From Paludibacteraceae bacterium (GTDB taxonomy: Bacteria; Bacteroidota; Bacteroidia; Bacteroidales; Paludibacteraceae): a stretch of DNA of 64,000 nucleotides. Under the pieces are notes generated by a model, which was given only the letters and a program-made list of their open reading frames with translations, had not been told where the DNA came from and did not search any database. This document shows, piece by piece, positions 35,777 to 44,006 of the stretch; within the stretch, counting starts at the first letter, position 1, and each line of letters opens with the position of its first letter. Both the position numbers and the translations under genes were made by a program. The stretch is from contig JAKSNF010000001.1 in NCBI GenBank assembly GCA_024400115.1, positions 1 to 64,000 of the forward strand. The letters are read 5' to 3'.

Positions 35777-37637
35777 TCTTATTCTTTCTGTTGCTCGCAA
35801 CTATCATGTAAGCAATGATAGCGAGGTAGGCTACAATAGCCACGATAGCGGCACCGGAGGAGGCTGCCCAATCGGTCATGAAGCAATCTACACCGCAGAA
35901 CTTAACCACCGCAGCCACAACTCCCATCAGTGCACCACCGGCAATGAATCCGCTGGCAATGAGCGTTCCCTTCTCTTTATTCTTCACTATAGCCGAGATA
36001 GCACCGCCAACCAACAACGGCGTATTCAAACTCAACGGGATGAACATTCCCAAGGCAAAAGCCAAGACGGGCACGCCAAGGAAATTAAGTATCAGAGCCA
36101 ACACAGCACCTACCAAATACAACATCCACGGTGCTCCTTGACCCGACATAAGGGGTTCGATAACCGCTGCCATGGCATTGGCCTGCGGAGCAACAAGTGC
36201 ATTATCCCCCACAAAACCATAAGCCTTATTGAGCACAATCATCACACCACCCACTGTGGCTGCTGAAACAAGCGTTCCAAGGAACTTCCACGTCTCTTGC
36301 TTAGCCGGCGTAGTACCTATCCAATAACCAATCTTCAAATCCGTAATGAATCCTCCTGCCATAGCGAGCGCCGTACAAACGACACCGCCTATGACCATGG
36401 CGCCAACCATTCCAGAGGCACCTTTCATACCAATCGCCACAAAGACAACGGACGCGATAATAAGCGTCATCAGGGTCATGCCCGAAACGGGGTTACTGCC
36501 CACGATAGCAATCGCATTCGCTGCCACCGTAGTAAAGAGGAAGGATATAACCGCTACCACGAGGAATGCCACTAAAGCTTGCGTGAGGCTATGCAGCACG
36601 CCTAACCAGAAGAAAACAAGCGTACAAACGAGCGCTACGGCAGAAGCGATAACAAGGAACTTCATGCTCAAGTCCTTCTCCGTGCGAAGCGTGGCTTGAG
36701 CCACCTGTTTGGTCTTACCGCCTAACTCTTTACCTGCCAAACCTACGGCAGATTTGATGACACCCCACGACTTGACGATTCCTATCAGTCCCGCCATCGC
36801 GATGGCACCTATTCCTATATTACGCCCATATAGCGTGAAGAGATCTTGTGGGTCAACAGAAGCCATCTCCGGCATTGTGCCTAAGAGCGGAAGCAATACC
36901 CACCAAACAAAGAACGAACCGGCACAAATGACCGCAGCATACTTAAGGCCGATGATATAACCTAAACCGAGAACGGCGGCAGAGGTATTGATAGAGAAGA
37001 CCAGTTTGAACTTAGCGGCTAAGGCTTCTCCCCACCCCGTCATACGCGTGGTGAGCGAGTCAGTCCAGAGTCCAAAGGTAGATACCACAAAATCGTATAA
37101 ACCACCAATTCCGGCTGCCCAGATAAGAGGCTTAACTTGATTACCTCCTTTTTCTCCACTAACGAGGACTTGCGTTGTTGCCGTAGCCTCAGGGAAAGGA
37201 TATTCGCCGTCCTTCTCCTGCACGAAATACTTGCGGAAAGGTATCAAGAAGAGTATTCCTAAACATCCACCCAAAAGGGAGGAAAGGAAGACTTGCATGA
37301 AGTTGACCGTTATCTCGGGATACTTGGCTTGCAAGATATACAACGCCGGTAAGGTGAAGATAGCACCTGCCACAATCACACCCGAAGAGGCTCCGATAGA
37401 CTGAATGATTACATTCTCGCCAATGGCGTTCTTACGGCGCAAGGCAGACGAGAGACCTACGGCAAGGATAGCAATCGGGATAGCAGCCTCAAAGACTTGA
37501 CCTACTTTCAGACCTAAATAAGCGGCTGCAGCAGAGAAAAGAACTGCCATCACAACACCGGTAATGACACTGTACGGGGTAACCTGCGGATAATCCTGAT
37601 CCGGCTTCAAAATGGGCTTATACTCGGGCTTTTCCAT
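35769..37637 (-). CDS. OPT-family oligopeptide/metal-chelate transporter
   Basis: 622 residues with about 15 hydrophobic helices. The N-terminal block ITGVVMAVLFSAAAAYLGLK followed by GQVFEAAIPIAI, and NPVSGMTLMTLIIASV, are typical of the bacterial OPT (oligopeptide transporter) family, which takes up peptides or metal chelates by proton coupling. The promoter is provided by repeat copy B; the leader is short. The C-terminus (ASNRKNKNS) ends in the nine-nucleotide array. No accessory subunit is expected. Convergence with other genes is not seen on this side. Confidence 0.92.
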   Translation of the reverse strand: MEKPEYKPILKPDQDYPQVTPYSVITGVVMAVLFSAAAAYLGLKVGQVFEAAIPIAILAVGLSSALRRKNAIGENVIIQSIGASSGVIVAGAIFTLPALYILQAKYPEITVNFMQVFLSSLLGGCLGILFLIPFRKYFVQEKDGEYPFPEATATTQVLVSGEKGGNQVKPLIWAAGIGGLYDFVVSTFGLWTDSLTTRMTGWGEALAAKFKLVFSINTSAAVLGLGYIIGLKYAAVICAGSFFVWWVLLPLLGTMPEMASVDPQDLFTLYGRNIGIGAIAMAGLIGIVKSWGVIKSAVGLAGKELGGKTKQVAQATLRTEKDLSMKFLVIASAVALVCTLVFFWLGVLHSLTQALVAFLVVAVISFLFTTVAANAIAIVGSNPVSGMTLMTLIIASVVFVAIGMKGASGMVGAMVIGGVVCTALAMAGGFITDLKIGYWIGTTPAKQETWKFLGTLVSAATVGGVMIVLNKAYGFVGDNALVAPQANAMAAVIEPLMSGQGAPWMLYLVGAVLALILNFLGVPVLAFALGMFIPLSLNTPLLVGGAISAIVKNKEKGTLIASGFIAGGALMGVVAAVVKFCGVDCFMTDWAASSGAAIVAIVAYLAIIAYMIVASNRKNKNS

Positions 37638-37658
37638 AATTACAAATTATTTTAGACT

Positions 37659-37794
37659 GCAAATATACAACAAAAATTTGGTATGAGCAAATTTAATTGT
37701 GTTTTTTAGGCAAAATAGATGTAATCTAACCATATAAAGTACAAAAATAACTACGGAAGCTTGCTTATGGTAGTGATTTGTGGACTTTGGATGG
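37659..37794 (-). repeat. 136-bp promoter-bearing repeat, copy B
   Basis: Reverse complement of 618-753 with only scattered differences. The -7 box TATATTTG (37660-37667) and TTTG (37688-37691), 20 nt apart, drive the OPT gene, whose ATG is 22 nt downstream of the repeat end. Copies A and B are about 37 kb apart in inverted orientation. Confidence 0.9.
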
Positions 37795-38101
37795 GAGGGA
37801 TTGATACACTGAAGACACCTTTTGCCCCATAAGGGTGTAGGTGGCATTTAATTGGAAGCATGACGCACGAGCTTCAGTATGGATAGTGAAGTCTTCCGTT
37901 GTGCAATTCTCTAAATTAGCATTTTTAGGCGCGAAATAGCGTACTATATGTTGTGATAATTCACAAGTCCACCAAATGGTAAATTCAATTGCTCTGTGCC
38001 GGAGTATATAACTTGAGAGGATAGAAGTTCATCTCCTAACAGAGTTTGCACATAAGTTGGTGTTTTTGGACAAAATAGGATTACGACTCCTAATTTGGCT
38101 G
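37795..38101 (-). pseudogene. Probable decayed small gene behind an extended promoter
   Basis: Downstream of the minus-strand promoter at 38102-38133, protein-like text is found but in more than one frame: a first part reads MNFYPLKLYTPAQSN and stops. A second frame then reads, without stop to about 37780, EFTIWWTCELSQHIVRYFAP followed by KNANLENCTTEDFTIHTEA, RASCFQLNATYTLMGQKVSS and so on into repeat B. A frameshift near 37990 would join them into one reading of about 90 residues. I do not recognise the product. Confidence 0.4.
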
Positions 38102-38133
38102 CAAAGGTACTGCTTTTTTTCGATATGTGCAAA
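38102..38133 (-). promoter_or_regulatory. Extended promoter upstream of decayed gene
   Basis: On the minus strand TTTG (38130-38133), a 20-nt spacer CACATATCGAAAAAAAGCAG, and TACCTTTG (38102-38109). The spacer closely matches the mdh promoter spacer at 27001-27020. Confidence 0.75.
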
Positions 38134-38441
38134 TATTGTTGTGTTTTTTCTGTGTTTTAACTCTTTTTTTGAGCCGAGGGTCGGTCGACACTCTCTCGAC
38201 ACTCTCTCGATAGTCTCGCTCCCCTCTTCCAAAATCGGGTTTTTATCGGGTTTTCACTAAGCCCTGCGAGTAGGACGCGAGGAGGGTGAATGCACTATCA
38301 TCTCCGCGTGATTACCGCCTGATTTGGGCGTGATTACCGCGTTCGTCTAAGGGGTTGGCAGACACGCACCTATCCCCTTCTCACCTTCAATTGTTATGCA
38401 CTTCGCGTCCATTATTGGGCGCGTTCTTAGGTGTCTCGCAC

Positions 38442-38474
38442 CCCGCGGCTCGCAACCGCGGGCTTTTATTTTTT
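38442..38474 (+). terminator. Terminator-like hairpin without an assigned gene
   Basis: CCCGCGG / CCGCGGG, 7-bp stem with a 7-nt loop, followed by cttttattttttc on the plus strand. No plus-strand gene is seen just upstream, so it may end an unrecognised small RNA or be a mobile hairpin. Confidence 0.45.
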
Positions 38475-38636
38475 CGTTCCTTCCTTTTTGCGTACATTGT
38501 ATGTGCGCCTTTTTTTATCGGAGTACGCGGACGCACCCCCGCATTCAATGCGGGTTCCTTATAACCTAGATTTACTAGATTAACTATATAAGCGCAGCGG
38601 ACTATATTTTCTATATTACCTAGGAAAACCTTCCGA

Positions 38637-38723
38637 AGTTGGACATGTCCAAGTGTCCAACTTTATGGAACTCCCCATTAATAAAGGAACGAAGCGAAGT
38701 AGGACAGTTGGACATGTCCAACT
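38637..38723. repeat. Pair of TTGGACATGTCCAA palindromes
   Basis: AGTTGGACATGTCCAA at about 38638-38653 and AGTTGGACATGTCCAACT at 38706-38723, 69 nt apart, with a further aagtgtccaact between. The dyad centre is ACATGT. Function unknown. Confidence 0.7.
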
Positions 38724-39000
38724 TCGAAGCAAAAAATAGGACGATGTCAACGAATTTAGGAAAGTGTCAACGAATGCGGAATAGGCAGTGTTTCGGCTAG
38801 GTTTTGCAGATGCTATGATGGTACGGGGGTGCTTCGGGTACATGTACGGTGGAGATAGTACTTGGTCAATGTGACTTTTCCCCTCGACCCCAAGCGGTGC
38901 GGGTGGTGCTAGCACCATCTACACCAAGCGGCTCCCGATTGTCGGAAGCCGCCTGAGTGTATTCTCCCTTGCCCTATGAGGGAAAGGGTCGGGGTTAGGG

Positions 39001-39215
39001 TCTGTTATCTTATCCTCTCTCCCATTGCGGAATAATGTTGTCCGTTGCGGTCGATGATGAGTTGACCATTGTGGAGAACTTTTTGAGCAAGATTAGTCAA
39101 GCGGATATTGTCTAATGCATCACCTGCCATTGCTTGGATATTGTAAAATTCTTTCCATTCAGGAGCCAATTGATATGCATTTATGCTTGAAGAAGGGACA
39201 TATAGTGGAATGGAT
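39001..39215. repeat. Duplicated 3' segment shared by the two LRR genes, copy 1
   Basis: About 215 bp almost identical to 40467-40681 in the same orientation, covering the C-terminal module and a few bases past the stop. Differences are isolated substitutions. Confidence 0.9.
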
Positions 39216-40087
39216 ACATTTATACCTAAAAAACAATCAGTTTCGCATAATGGCGGATTATTTGCCTTGCATGTCAATGATATTAATTCACTACAACTAG
39301 AGAATGCTCCGCTTTTAATATACTTAACAGAATTGCCTATTTCAAGAGTATGTAATGAACAACATCCTCTAAAAGCCCATGTTTCAATAGTTGTTACACT
39401 ATTGGGAAGAATGACGGAATTCAAAGAACTACAATATTCAAAAGCTTGTTGTCCAATTTTTAAAAGGCCATTACTTATTGATAGAGATCTTAAACTAGAA
39501 CACCCAGCAAATGCAATATTTTCAATTTGTTTCACTTTATTAGGTATAGAAATGGACTGTAATGACGTGCAATAATAAAATGCACTATTACCTATGCTTG
39601 TGACATTCTCTGGAATATTAACAGATTCCAAATTTTCACATAGATAGAACAACCCTTCTCCAATGATGGTTAAATTCATTGGCAAATTAATAGATTGGAG
39701 ATCGTAACATTCATAAAAAGCTCTGTCTCCAATATTAGTTACGCTTTCAGGAATAATAACAGATGTTAGGTACATACAACTAACGAAGGCTTGTTCACCA
39801 ATAGATGTGACGGAATTAGGAATGGTGATAGAGGTGATTGCTTGATAATGACATGCGTTGTCGCCAATACTAGTAACTGTATATGTTACACCTTTGTAGG
39901 ATATAGATGATGGGATAACGATATTACCAGAATAATCCATAGAGTAATTGTAGGTTAATTCTGCAATTTTAGCAGTTGCATCTAGATTATAGTACAAATT
40001 ATTAATTTTAATGCTTTCATAGTCCCATGCTAATAATGCTTCAGCACATGCTATCGTGATGAATAATGTCAATATTTTTGTTTTCAT
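39005..40087 (-). CDS. BspA-like leucine-rich-repeat surface protein
   Basis: 360 residues. Signal peptide about 1-20 (KILTLFITIACAEALLA). An N-terminal region (IKINNLYYNLDATAKIAELT) is followed by about eight LRR_5 repeats of 23 residues with pattern IxIPxSVTxIGxxAFxxCxxLxS (about 70-280), then a C-terminal module ([51 protein letters not shown]). BspA-type LRRs are exported adhesion proteins in Bacteroidota. The last about 70 residues are nearly identical, at DNA level too, to the end of the second LRR gene (40471). It is 16 bp after the 96-residue ORF, likely one transcript. Confidence 0.88.
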   Translation of the reverse strand: MKTKILTLFITIACAEALLAWDYESIKINNLYYNLDATAKIAELTYNYSMDYSGNIVIPSSISYKGVTYTVTSIGDNACHYQAITSITIPNSVTSIGEQAFVSCMYLTSVIIPESVTNIGDRAFYECYDLQSINLPMNLTIIGEGLFYLCENLESVNIPENVTSIGNSAFYYCTSLQSISIPNKVKQIENIAFAGCSSLRSLSISNGLLKIGQQAFEYCSSLNSVILPNSVTTIETWAFRGCCSLHTLEIGNSVKYIKSGAFSSCSELISLTCKANNPPLCETDCFLGINVSIPLYVPSSSINAYQLAPEWKEFYNIQAMAGDALDNIRLTNLAQKVLHNGQLIIDRNGQHYSAMGERIR

Positions 40088-40103
40088 AATCGATTATTTT
40101 AGA

Positions 40104-40394
40104 TTAACGTTTATATAATACTTTAGTATCAATGTACTCGGCAAAGGGTGCTTTGTATTGGGATATTTCAGAGATAATTTCATCTTTATTTAATACCTTT
40201 TTAGCATCTTCAAAAACAACTACGCAAAAAGAAAATGGAGACAATTTGTCTATGCTTTCAGCTTCTTTAGGCATAAAAGTCACATTTATTACTTGAATCA
40301 CATTTTGGGGCAGAGGCTGCGAGTCCAATGATTGTCTATCTATAATTAAATAATTGATGGATTGTTTTGACAGTGCATTTATCTTGCTCCACAT
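40104..40394 (-). CDS. Small hypothetical protein upstream of LRR gene
   Basis: 96 residues, no signal peptide or TM helix, no family recognised. The text (NYLIIDRQSLDSQPLP, VIQVINVTFMPKEAE, FSFCVVVFEDAKKVLNKDE) alternates strands and charged helices and could be a small alpha/beta domain. Coding is supported by its position: the 25-bp leader motif that precedes the second LRR gene also precedes this ORF (40409-40433), and the first LRR gene follows 16 bp after its stop. Confidence 0.6.
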   Translation of the reverse strand: MWSKINALSKQSINYLIIDRQSLDSQPLPQNVIQVINVTFMPKEAESIDKLSPFSFCVVVFEDAKKVLNKDEIISEISQYKAPFAEYIDTKVLYKR

Positions 40395-40408
40395 AATAAA
40401 ATACCCTA

Positions 40409-40433
40409 ATTCGTGTCGGGCACAACTTTTATT
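40409..40433 (-). promoter_or_regulatory. Shared 5' leader motif, copy 1
   Basis: Plus-strand text attcgtgtcgggcacaactt plus ttatt, the same as at 42024-42048 apart from one base. Both copies lie just upstream of genes of the LRR cluster, reading as AAGTTGTGCCCGACACGAAT in the mRNA. Confidence 0.75.
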
Positions 40434-40466
40434 TATCTTATTTATGGTTAGAGGGGGAGTTTATGG

Positions 40467-40681
40467 TCTGTTATCTTATCCTCTCTCCCATTGCGGAATA
40501 ATGTTGTCCGTTGCAGTCGATGATGAGTTGACCATTGTGGAGAACTTTTTGAGCAGGATTAGTCAAGCGGATATTGTCTAATGCATCACCTGCCATTGCT
40601 TGGATATTGTAAAATTCTTTCCATTCGGGAGCCAATTGATATGCGTTTATACTTGAAGAAGGGACATAAAGTGGAATGGAT
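40467..40681. repeat. Duplicated 3' segment shared by the two LRR genes, copy 2
   Basis: Counterpart of 39001-39215 at the end of the second LRR gene. Confidence 0.9.
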
Positions 40682-42009
40682 TTATCAACTCCTGAAAAAC
40701 AACTTGAACCACAAGTTGGCGGAGTAATCGCTTCACAAGTTATCGAAGTCAAACCAGAGCACTCATCGAAAGCCCAATCTCCAATCGTTGTGACGGAATT
40801 GGGAATAGTGATAGATGTCAAACCGGAGCAACCAAAGAATGCTCCTCCAGCAATCTGTTTAATGCCGGAAGGAATCGTATAGGATCCAGTATAGTTTTCT
40901 GGCATAAAGGCAAAACAATTAGCATTATAGAGCTGAGAGGTCAAACCGGTGCTCCCCATGAAAGCCTCATCTCCAATCGTTGTGACGGAATTTGGAATGG
41001 TTACAGAAGTTAAACCTTCGCACCAATGGAAAGCATAATTTCCAATCGTTGTGACAGAATTGGGGATTGTGATTGAAGTCAAACCTATGCACAAATAGAA
41101 AGCATGCTCTCCAATCGTTGTGACGGAATTGGGAATAATAATTTCTCCTGTAGCAGCAGTAGAACAGCCACATAGTGTTGTCTTGGAAGCATCACTATAT
41201 ACTAAATATCCATCTACATAACCATTAACACACTTAGCTCCCCAAGGCGAACCGGTGGCTGTGCCACTATATACTATGTTATTAACATCATGGAAAGCAT
41301 CCTCTCCAATCGTTGTGACAGAATTAGGAATCGTGACCGAAGTCAAACCGTAGCAATCAAAGAAAGCATAATCCCCAATCGTTGTGACGGAATTGGGTAT
41401 CTCAATTGAAGTCAAACCTGAGCAGCCAAAGAAAGCCTCATATCCAATCGTTGTGACGGAATTGGGAATGGTCACAGAAGTCAAACCGGAGCAATAAGCG
41501 AAAGCCCCATCTCCAATCGTTGTGACGGAATTGGGAATGGTGACGGAGGTTAAACCGTAGCAATTAGAGAAAGCCATCCATCCAATCGTTGTGACGGAGT
41601 TGGGAATAGTAACCGAAGTCAAACCAGTACAATTTTCGAAAGCTCTCTCTCCAATCGTTTTGACGGAATTTGGAATGGTTATAGAGGTCAAACCGCGGCA
41701 ACTATTGAAAGCCCACTCTCCAATCGTTGTGACGGAATTGGGAATAGTGATGGAAGTCAAACCGGAGCAATAAGCGAAAGCATAACTTCCAATCGTTGTG
41801 ACTTCATCAACAAAAGTGATAGTTCCGATACCATTAGAGAACTCGTGTGAGGTGATTGCAACATTAAAAGCATTGACGTGAAGACCAAAGCCCCAATCAT
41901 CAGTTTCTTCCTGCAATTTTTCTGTTGCCGTGTAGGTAATGACATTACTTGCCCATAGGGCGGTGGTGGCTATAATCACCATAAATAAAGAGATAATTAG
42001 TTTTTTCAC
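40471..42009 (-). CDS. BspA-like leucine-rich-repeat surface protein (long)
   Basis: 512 residues. GTG start at 42009, signal peptide about 1-20 ([18 protein letters not shown]). About fourteen LRR_5 repeats of 23 residues, many almost identical ([15 protein letters not shown]...AF), with a non-LRR insertion in the middle ([39 protein letters not shown]). The 69-bp DNA repeats are near identical, so the copy number can change by recombination. The C-terminal module is the same as in the 39005 gene and may act as a sorting or anchoring tail. Expected at the cell surface. A roughly 390-nt leader runs back to the promoter at 42393. Confidence 0.9.
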   Translation of the reverse strand: MKKLIISLFMVIIATTALWASNVITYTATEKLQEETDDWGFGLHVNAFNVAITSHEFSNGIGTITFVDEVTTIGSYAFAYCSGLTSITIPNSVTTIGEWAFNSCRGLTSITIPNSVKTIGERAFENCTGLTSVTIPNSVTTIGWMAFSNCYGLTSVTIPNSVTTIGDGAFAYCSGLTSVTIPNSVTTIGYEAFFGCSGLTSIEIPNSVTTIGDYAFFDCYGLTSVTIPNSVTTIGEDAFHDVNNIVYSGTATGSPWGAKCVNGYVDGYLVYSDASKTTLCGCSTAATGEIIIPNSVTTIGEHAFYLCIGLTSITIPNSVTTIGNYAFHWCEGLTSVTIPNSVTTIGDEAFMGSTGLTSQLYNANCFAFMPENYTGSYTIPSGIKQIAGGAFFGCSGLTSITIPNSVTTIGDWAFDECSGLTSITCEAITPPTCGSSCFSGVDKSIPLYVPSSSINAYQLAPEWKEFYNIQAMAGDALDNIRLTNPAQKVLHNGQLIIDCNGQHYSAMGERIR

Positions 42010-42023
42010 AATTTTAACCCTTT

Positions 42024-42048
42024 ATTCGTGTCGGGCACAACTTCTATT
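42024..42048 (-). promoter_or_regulatory. Shared 5' leader motif, copy 2
   Basis: Matches 40409-40433 in 24 of 25 positions, 15 nt upstream of the long LRR gene start. Confidence 0.75.
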
Positions 42049-42392
42049 CGCTTGTGAATTCCGCCAAACGGTGATACAAAAAGAAAAGCGTGGAACTCTT
42101 ACCTTTGTCATTCCTCGCTATAGGTATCTCGCATAACCTTGTGTAACAGAATGACAACGCAGAATCTCACGCTGTGTATATAAACCACAGCGCGAGACAA
42201 AATAAGGTCGCAAAGTGGGGAAAATATACACCCATGAGCATCTACATCTGTCTTATTCCTGATTACACGTGAAACTTGCGAGATTTCATAGCGTCAAGAA
42301 CAAGCGTCAGTAAACGCTTTTATGTCTGCTCACCCACTCCGATGGGACTGTGCCGCATATGCGCAGACACCCTCAGCATGAGTTTGCGACTG

Positions 42393-42424
42393 CAAAAGTA
42401 CAACATTTTTTTGACATATGCAAG
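42393..42424 (-). promoter_or_regulatory. Extended promoter of the long LRR gene
   Basis: On the minus strand CTTG (42421-42424), a 20-nt spacer CATATGTCAAAAAAATGTTG, and TACTTTTG (42393-42400). Confidence 0.75.
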
Positions 42425-42527
42425 AAAAAATAAAAAAATATGCACTTTTGTCTCCAAAAATGCATTTTCTCGATTACTGCGCCCACTCGCTTCCCTGTGC
42501 GCTCGTTTGGGCATCGCCTGCCGATGC

Positions 42528-42548
42528 CGGTCAATCATAGGCGGGGTG
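42528..42548. repeat. 21-bp direct repeat flanking the BRO/DinD pseudogene, left copy
   Basis: CGGTCAATCATAGGCGGGGT plus G, identical to 43134-43154. The pseudogene stop codon begins at the next base. Confidence 0.9.
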
Positions 42549-43024
42549 TTATTGTTCTGTATTTTCCTCTAATGGACGAATATAGTCACTCGCTTTCTCG
42601 GATGAAACAATGGGCCTTCCTGTTTGTGCTTCAATCTGCTTGCGAGTATTACCGGCTATTTTTCCTCCGCGTTGAGCTACTTTTGCACTCGCAGCAAACC
42701 CTTTTGGATTCTCGGCTCGCGAGATTTCTGCCGTTGCACCAAACGCAAAATTTGCTCCGTATCTGCCACATCGGTGAGATAGAATTTTCCATCTGAATGT
42801 GAAGGCATTTTCAGTTGGTGACAATTTGTCACCGACTCATTTCCTTCCGCGAATAGACGCTGCTTTAGTTTATTCCAATATTTACGAGCAGTTAAATTAT
42901 CATCTTGCTCTGTTAACACTTGGACAACATCAACAATAGAGAAAAAATATTTCTCTTGTTCATCATCCCACATCACGCGTACGCTATGCGCATCAAGCAT
43001 TTTAACTAATTGTTGTTGGCTCAT
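42549..43024 (-). pseudogene. BRO-N/DinD-type gene with internal deletion and frameshift
   Basis: The 5' part (from ATG 43024) is a BRO-N domain: VRVMWDDEQEKYFFSIVDVV, TARKYWNKLKQRL and GKFYLTDVADTEQILRLVQ. The 3' part, in another frame, is the typical C-terminus of the same proteins: ATAEISRAENPKGFAA, KVAQRGGKIAGNTRK and QIEAQTGRPIVSSEKASDY. Intact homologues have 100 or more residues between these. The junction is at about 42738-42750, where the two frames meet, so an out-of-frame internal deletion destroyed the gene. BRO-N/DinD proteins are phage antirepressor-like or DNA-damage-linked proteins. Confidence 0.8.
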
Positions 43025-43133
43025 AATAAAAATTGTTTTACATCTCGTGAGCGATGGCGGAGGTGCGTTCGCGCACTCCGATATATGTCAGCAGAGACTC
43101 TCCGCCGCAGGCAAATATCCTTTATGACCGCTT

Positions 43134-43154
43134 CGGTCAATCATAGGCGGGGTG
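43134..43154. repeat. 21-bp direct repeat flanking the BRO/DinD pseudogene, right copy
   Basis: Identical to 42528-42548 in the same orientation; lies between the pseudogene and its promoter. Confidence 0.9.
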
Positions 43155-43175
43155 GTGTTTTGCAGTTTTGCGCTG

Positions 43176-43207
43176 CAAAAGTACAAAAAATAATTGAAAC
43201 TACCAAA
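43176..43207 (-). promoter_or_regulatory. Promoter of the BRO/DinD pseudogene
   Basis: On the minus strand TTTG (43204-43207), a 20-nt spacer and TACTTTTG (43176-43183). The downstream 25 bases (GCGCAAAACTGCAAAACA) nearly match those after the promoter at 26806. Confidence 0.7.
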
Positions 43208-43244
43208 TAAAATTACAACTTTTTTTTTGATATTTGCAAATATA

Positions 43245-43276
43245 TTTGCATAATTCAAGATTTTTCCGTATCTTTG
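43245..43276 (+). promoter_or_regulatory. Promoter of the DUF47-Pit operon
   Basis: TTTG (43245-43248), a 20-nt spacer and TATCTTTG (43269-43276), 43 bp before the DUF47 ATG. Confidence 0.8.
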
Positions 43277-43319
43277 CACCAAATTTCGTGAAATTAACAA
43301 ATACAAATTACAAAATACT

Positions 43320-43970
43320 ATGTCGTTAAACAATATTTTTGCAGCATTACTTCCCAAAGAGGATAAGTTTTTTCCGCAATATCAGGCTATCGCAGATCGT
43401 ATTGTGATGGGTGCAGACCTGTTCACAGGCTTAGTGGGAACAGAAGACCACGATAAACAAGTAGAGCTTTATACTAAGATTAAAGCCTTAGAAACCGAAT
43501 GTGACCACTTAATTATTAAGGTCTTTGAAGAACTAAACGACACATTCGTTGCTCCTTTTGACCGCGAGGACATGCACCAGTTATGCGATGATATGGACGA
43601 CGTGATGGATTATATCAATGCTTCTGCTAAGCGCTTGATGCTCTACCGTCCGGCCCGTATTCCCGCTAAAGCTCTACATATGGCAGAAGTGATTTTGGAA
43701 GGTGCAAAAGCTATTCAAGCCGCCACCCGAGAGTTGCCGTACATGCACAAACGCCCGGAGATTGCTTTGCAACAATGCGAGAAACTGCACGACTTGGAGC
43801 ATGAAGGTGATGATGTATATGATAACTTTGTCAAGGAACTCTTCGAAACGGAGAACGATGTCAAGGAATTGATCAAAATCGAGGAAATCATGCAGAACAT
43901 GGAGGAAGCCACCGACCGCGCCAACCACGTGGGCAAAACCATCAAGACGATAATCGTTAAGTATAGTTGA
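43320..43970 (+). CDS. DUF47 (PhoU-like) phosphate transport regulator
   Basis: 216 residues, entirely helical, with the DUF47/PhoU-like pattern of acidic metal-binding helices (KIKALETECDHLIIKVFEEL, FDREDMHQLCDDMDDVMDYI, LEHEGDDVYDNFVKELF). DUF47 proteins pair with Pit-type transporters, as here, and are thought to modulate phosphate uptake. Cytosolic. The stop TGA (43968-43970) lies in a heptamer array that also supplies the start of the transporter gene, so the array is the intercistronic linker. Confidence 0.92.
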   Translation: MSLNNIFAALLPKEDKFFPQYQAIADRIVMGADLFTGLVGTEDHDKQVELYTKIKALETECDHLIIKVFEELNDTFVAPFDREDMHQLCDDMDDVMDYINASAKRLMLYRPARIPAKALHMAEVILEGAKAIQAATRELPYMHKRPEIALQQCEKLHDLEHEGDDVYDNFVKELFETENDVKELIKIEEIMQNMEEATDRANHVGKTIKTIIVKYS

Positions 43971-44006
43971 TAGTTGAAAGTGTAAAGTTTAAAGTTTAAA
44001 GTTGTG
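43965..44006. repeat. Heptanucleotide array joining DUF47 and Pit genes
   Basis: Six units (agttgat, agttgaa, agtgtaa, agtttaa, agtttaa, agttgtg). The DUF47 TGA stop is in the first unit and the Pit GTG start is the end of the last. Confidence 0.92.

Larger units (their letters stand above)
37638..39004. other. Accessory intergenic region with repeat B, decayed coding and palindromes
   Basis: No intact gene is recognised. It holds repeat copy B (37659-37794), a promoter-led minus-strand reading with shifted frames (37795-38101), short iterations (cgacactctct near 38189-38213), hairpins CCCGCGG/CCGCGGG (38442-38462) and cccgcattcaatgcggg (38538-38555), and two GGACATGTCC palindromes (38637-38723). 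Text near 38295-38345 (ctatcatctccgcgtgattaccgc) resembles 63779-63815 in the last spacer of the window. Confidence 0.6.
42010..42527. other. Long leader of the LRR gene and its promoter
   Basis: No gene seen. On the minus strand a promoter at 42393-42424 should make a leader of about 380 nt before the GTG at 42009. Within it an inverted repeat CGCTGTG/CACAGCG with a 9-nt loop (about 42170-42192) and the shared motif 42024-42048 suggest a structured 5' UTR. Confidence 0.55.

Noticed and set aside
36297-36699. Plus-strand ORFs opposite the OPT transporter
   Set aside because: Antisense shadows rich in His/Asn/Thr caused by the hydrophobic coding strand; no signature.
37944-38132. 62-codon minus-strand ORF starting inside a promoter (HISKKSSTFAAK)
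   Set aside because: The first residues translate the extended promoter itself, which recurs elsewhere with the same artefact. The likely decayed gene is in other frames.
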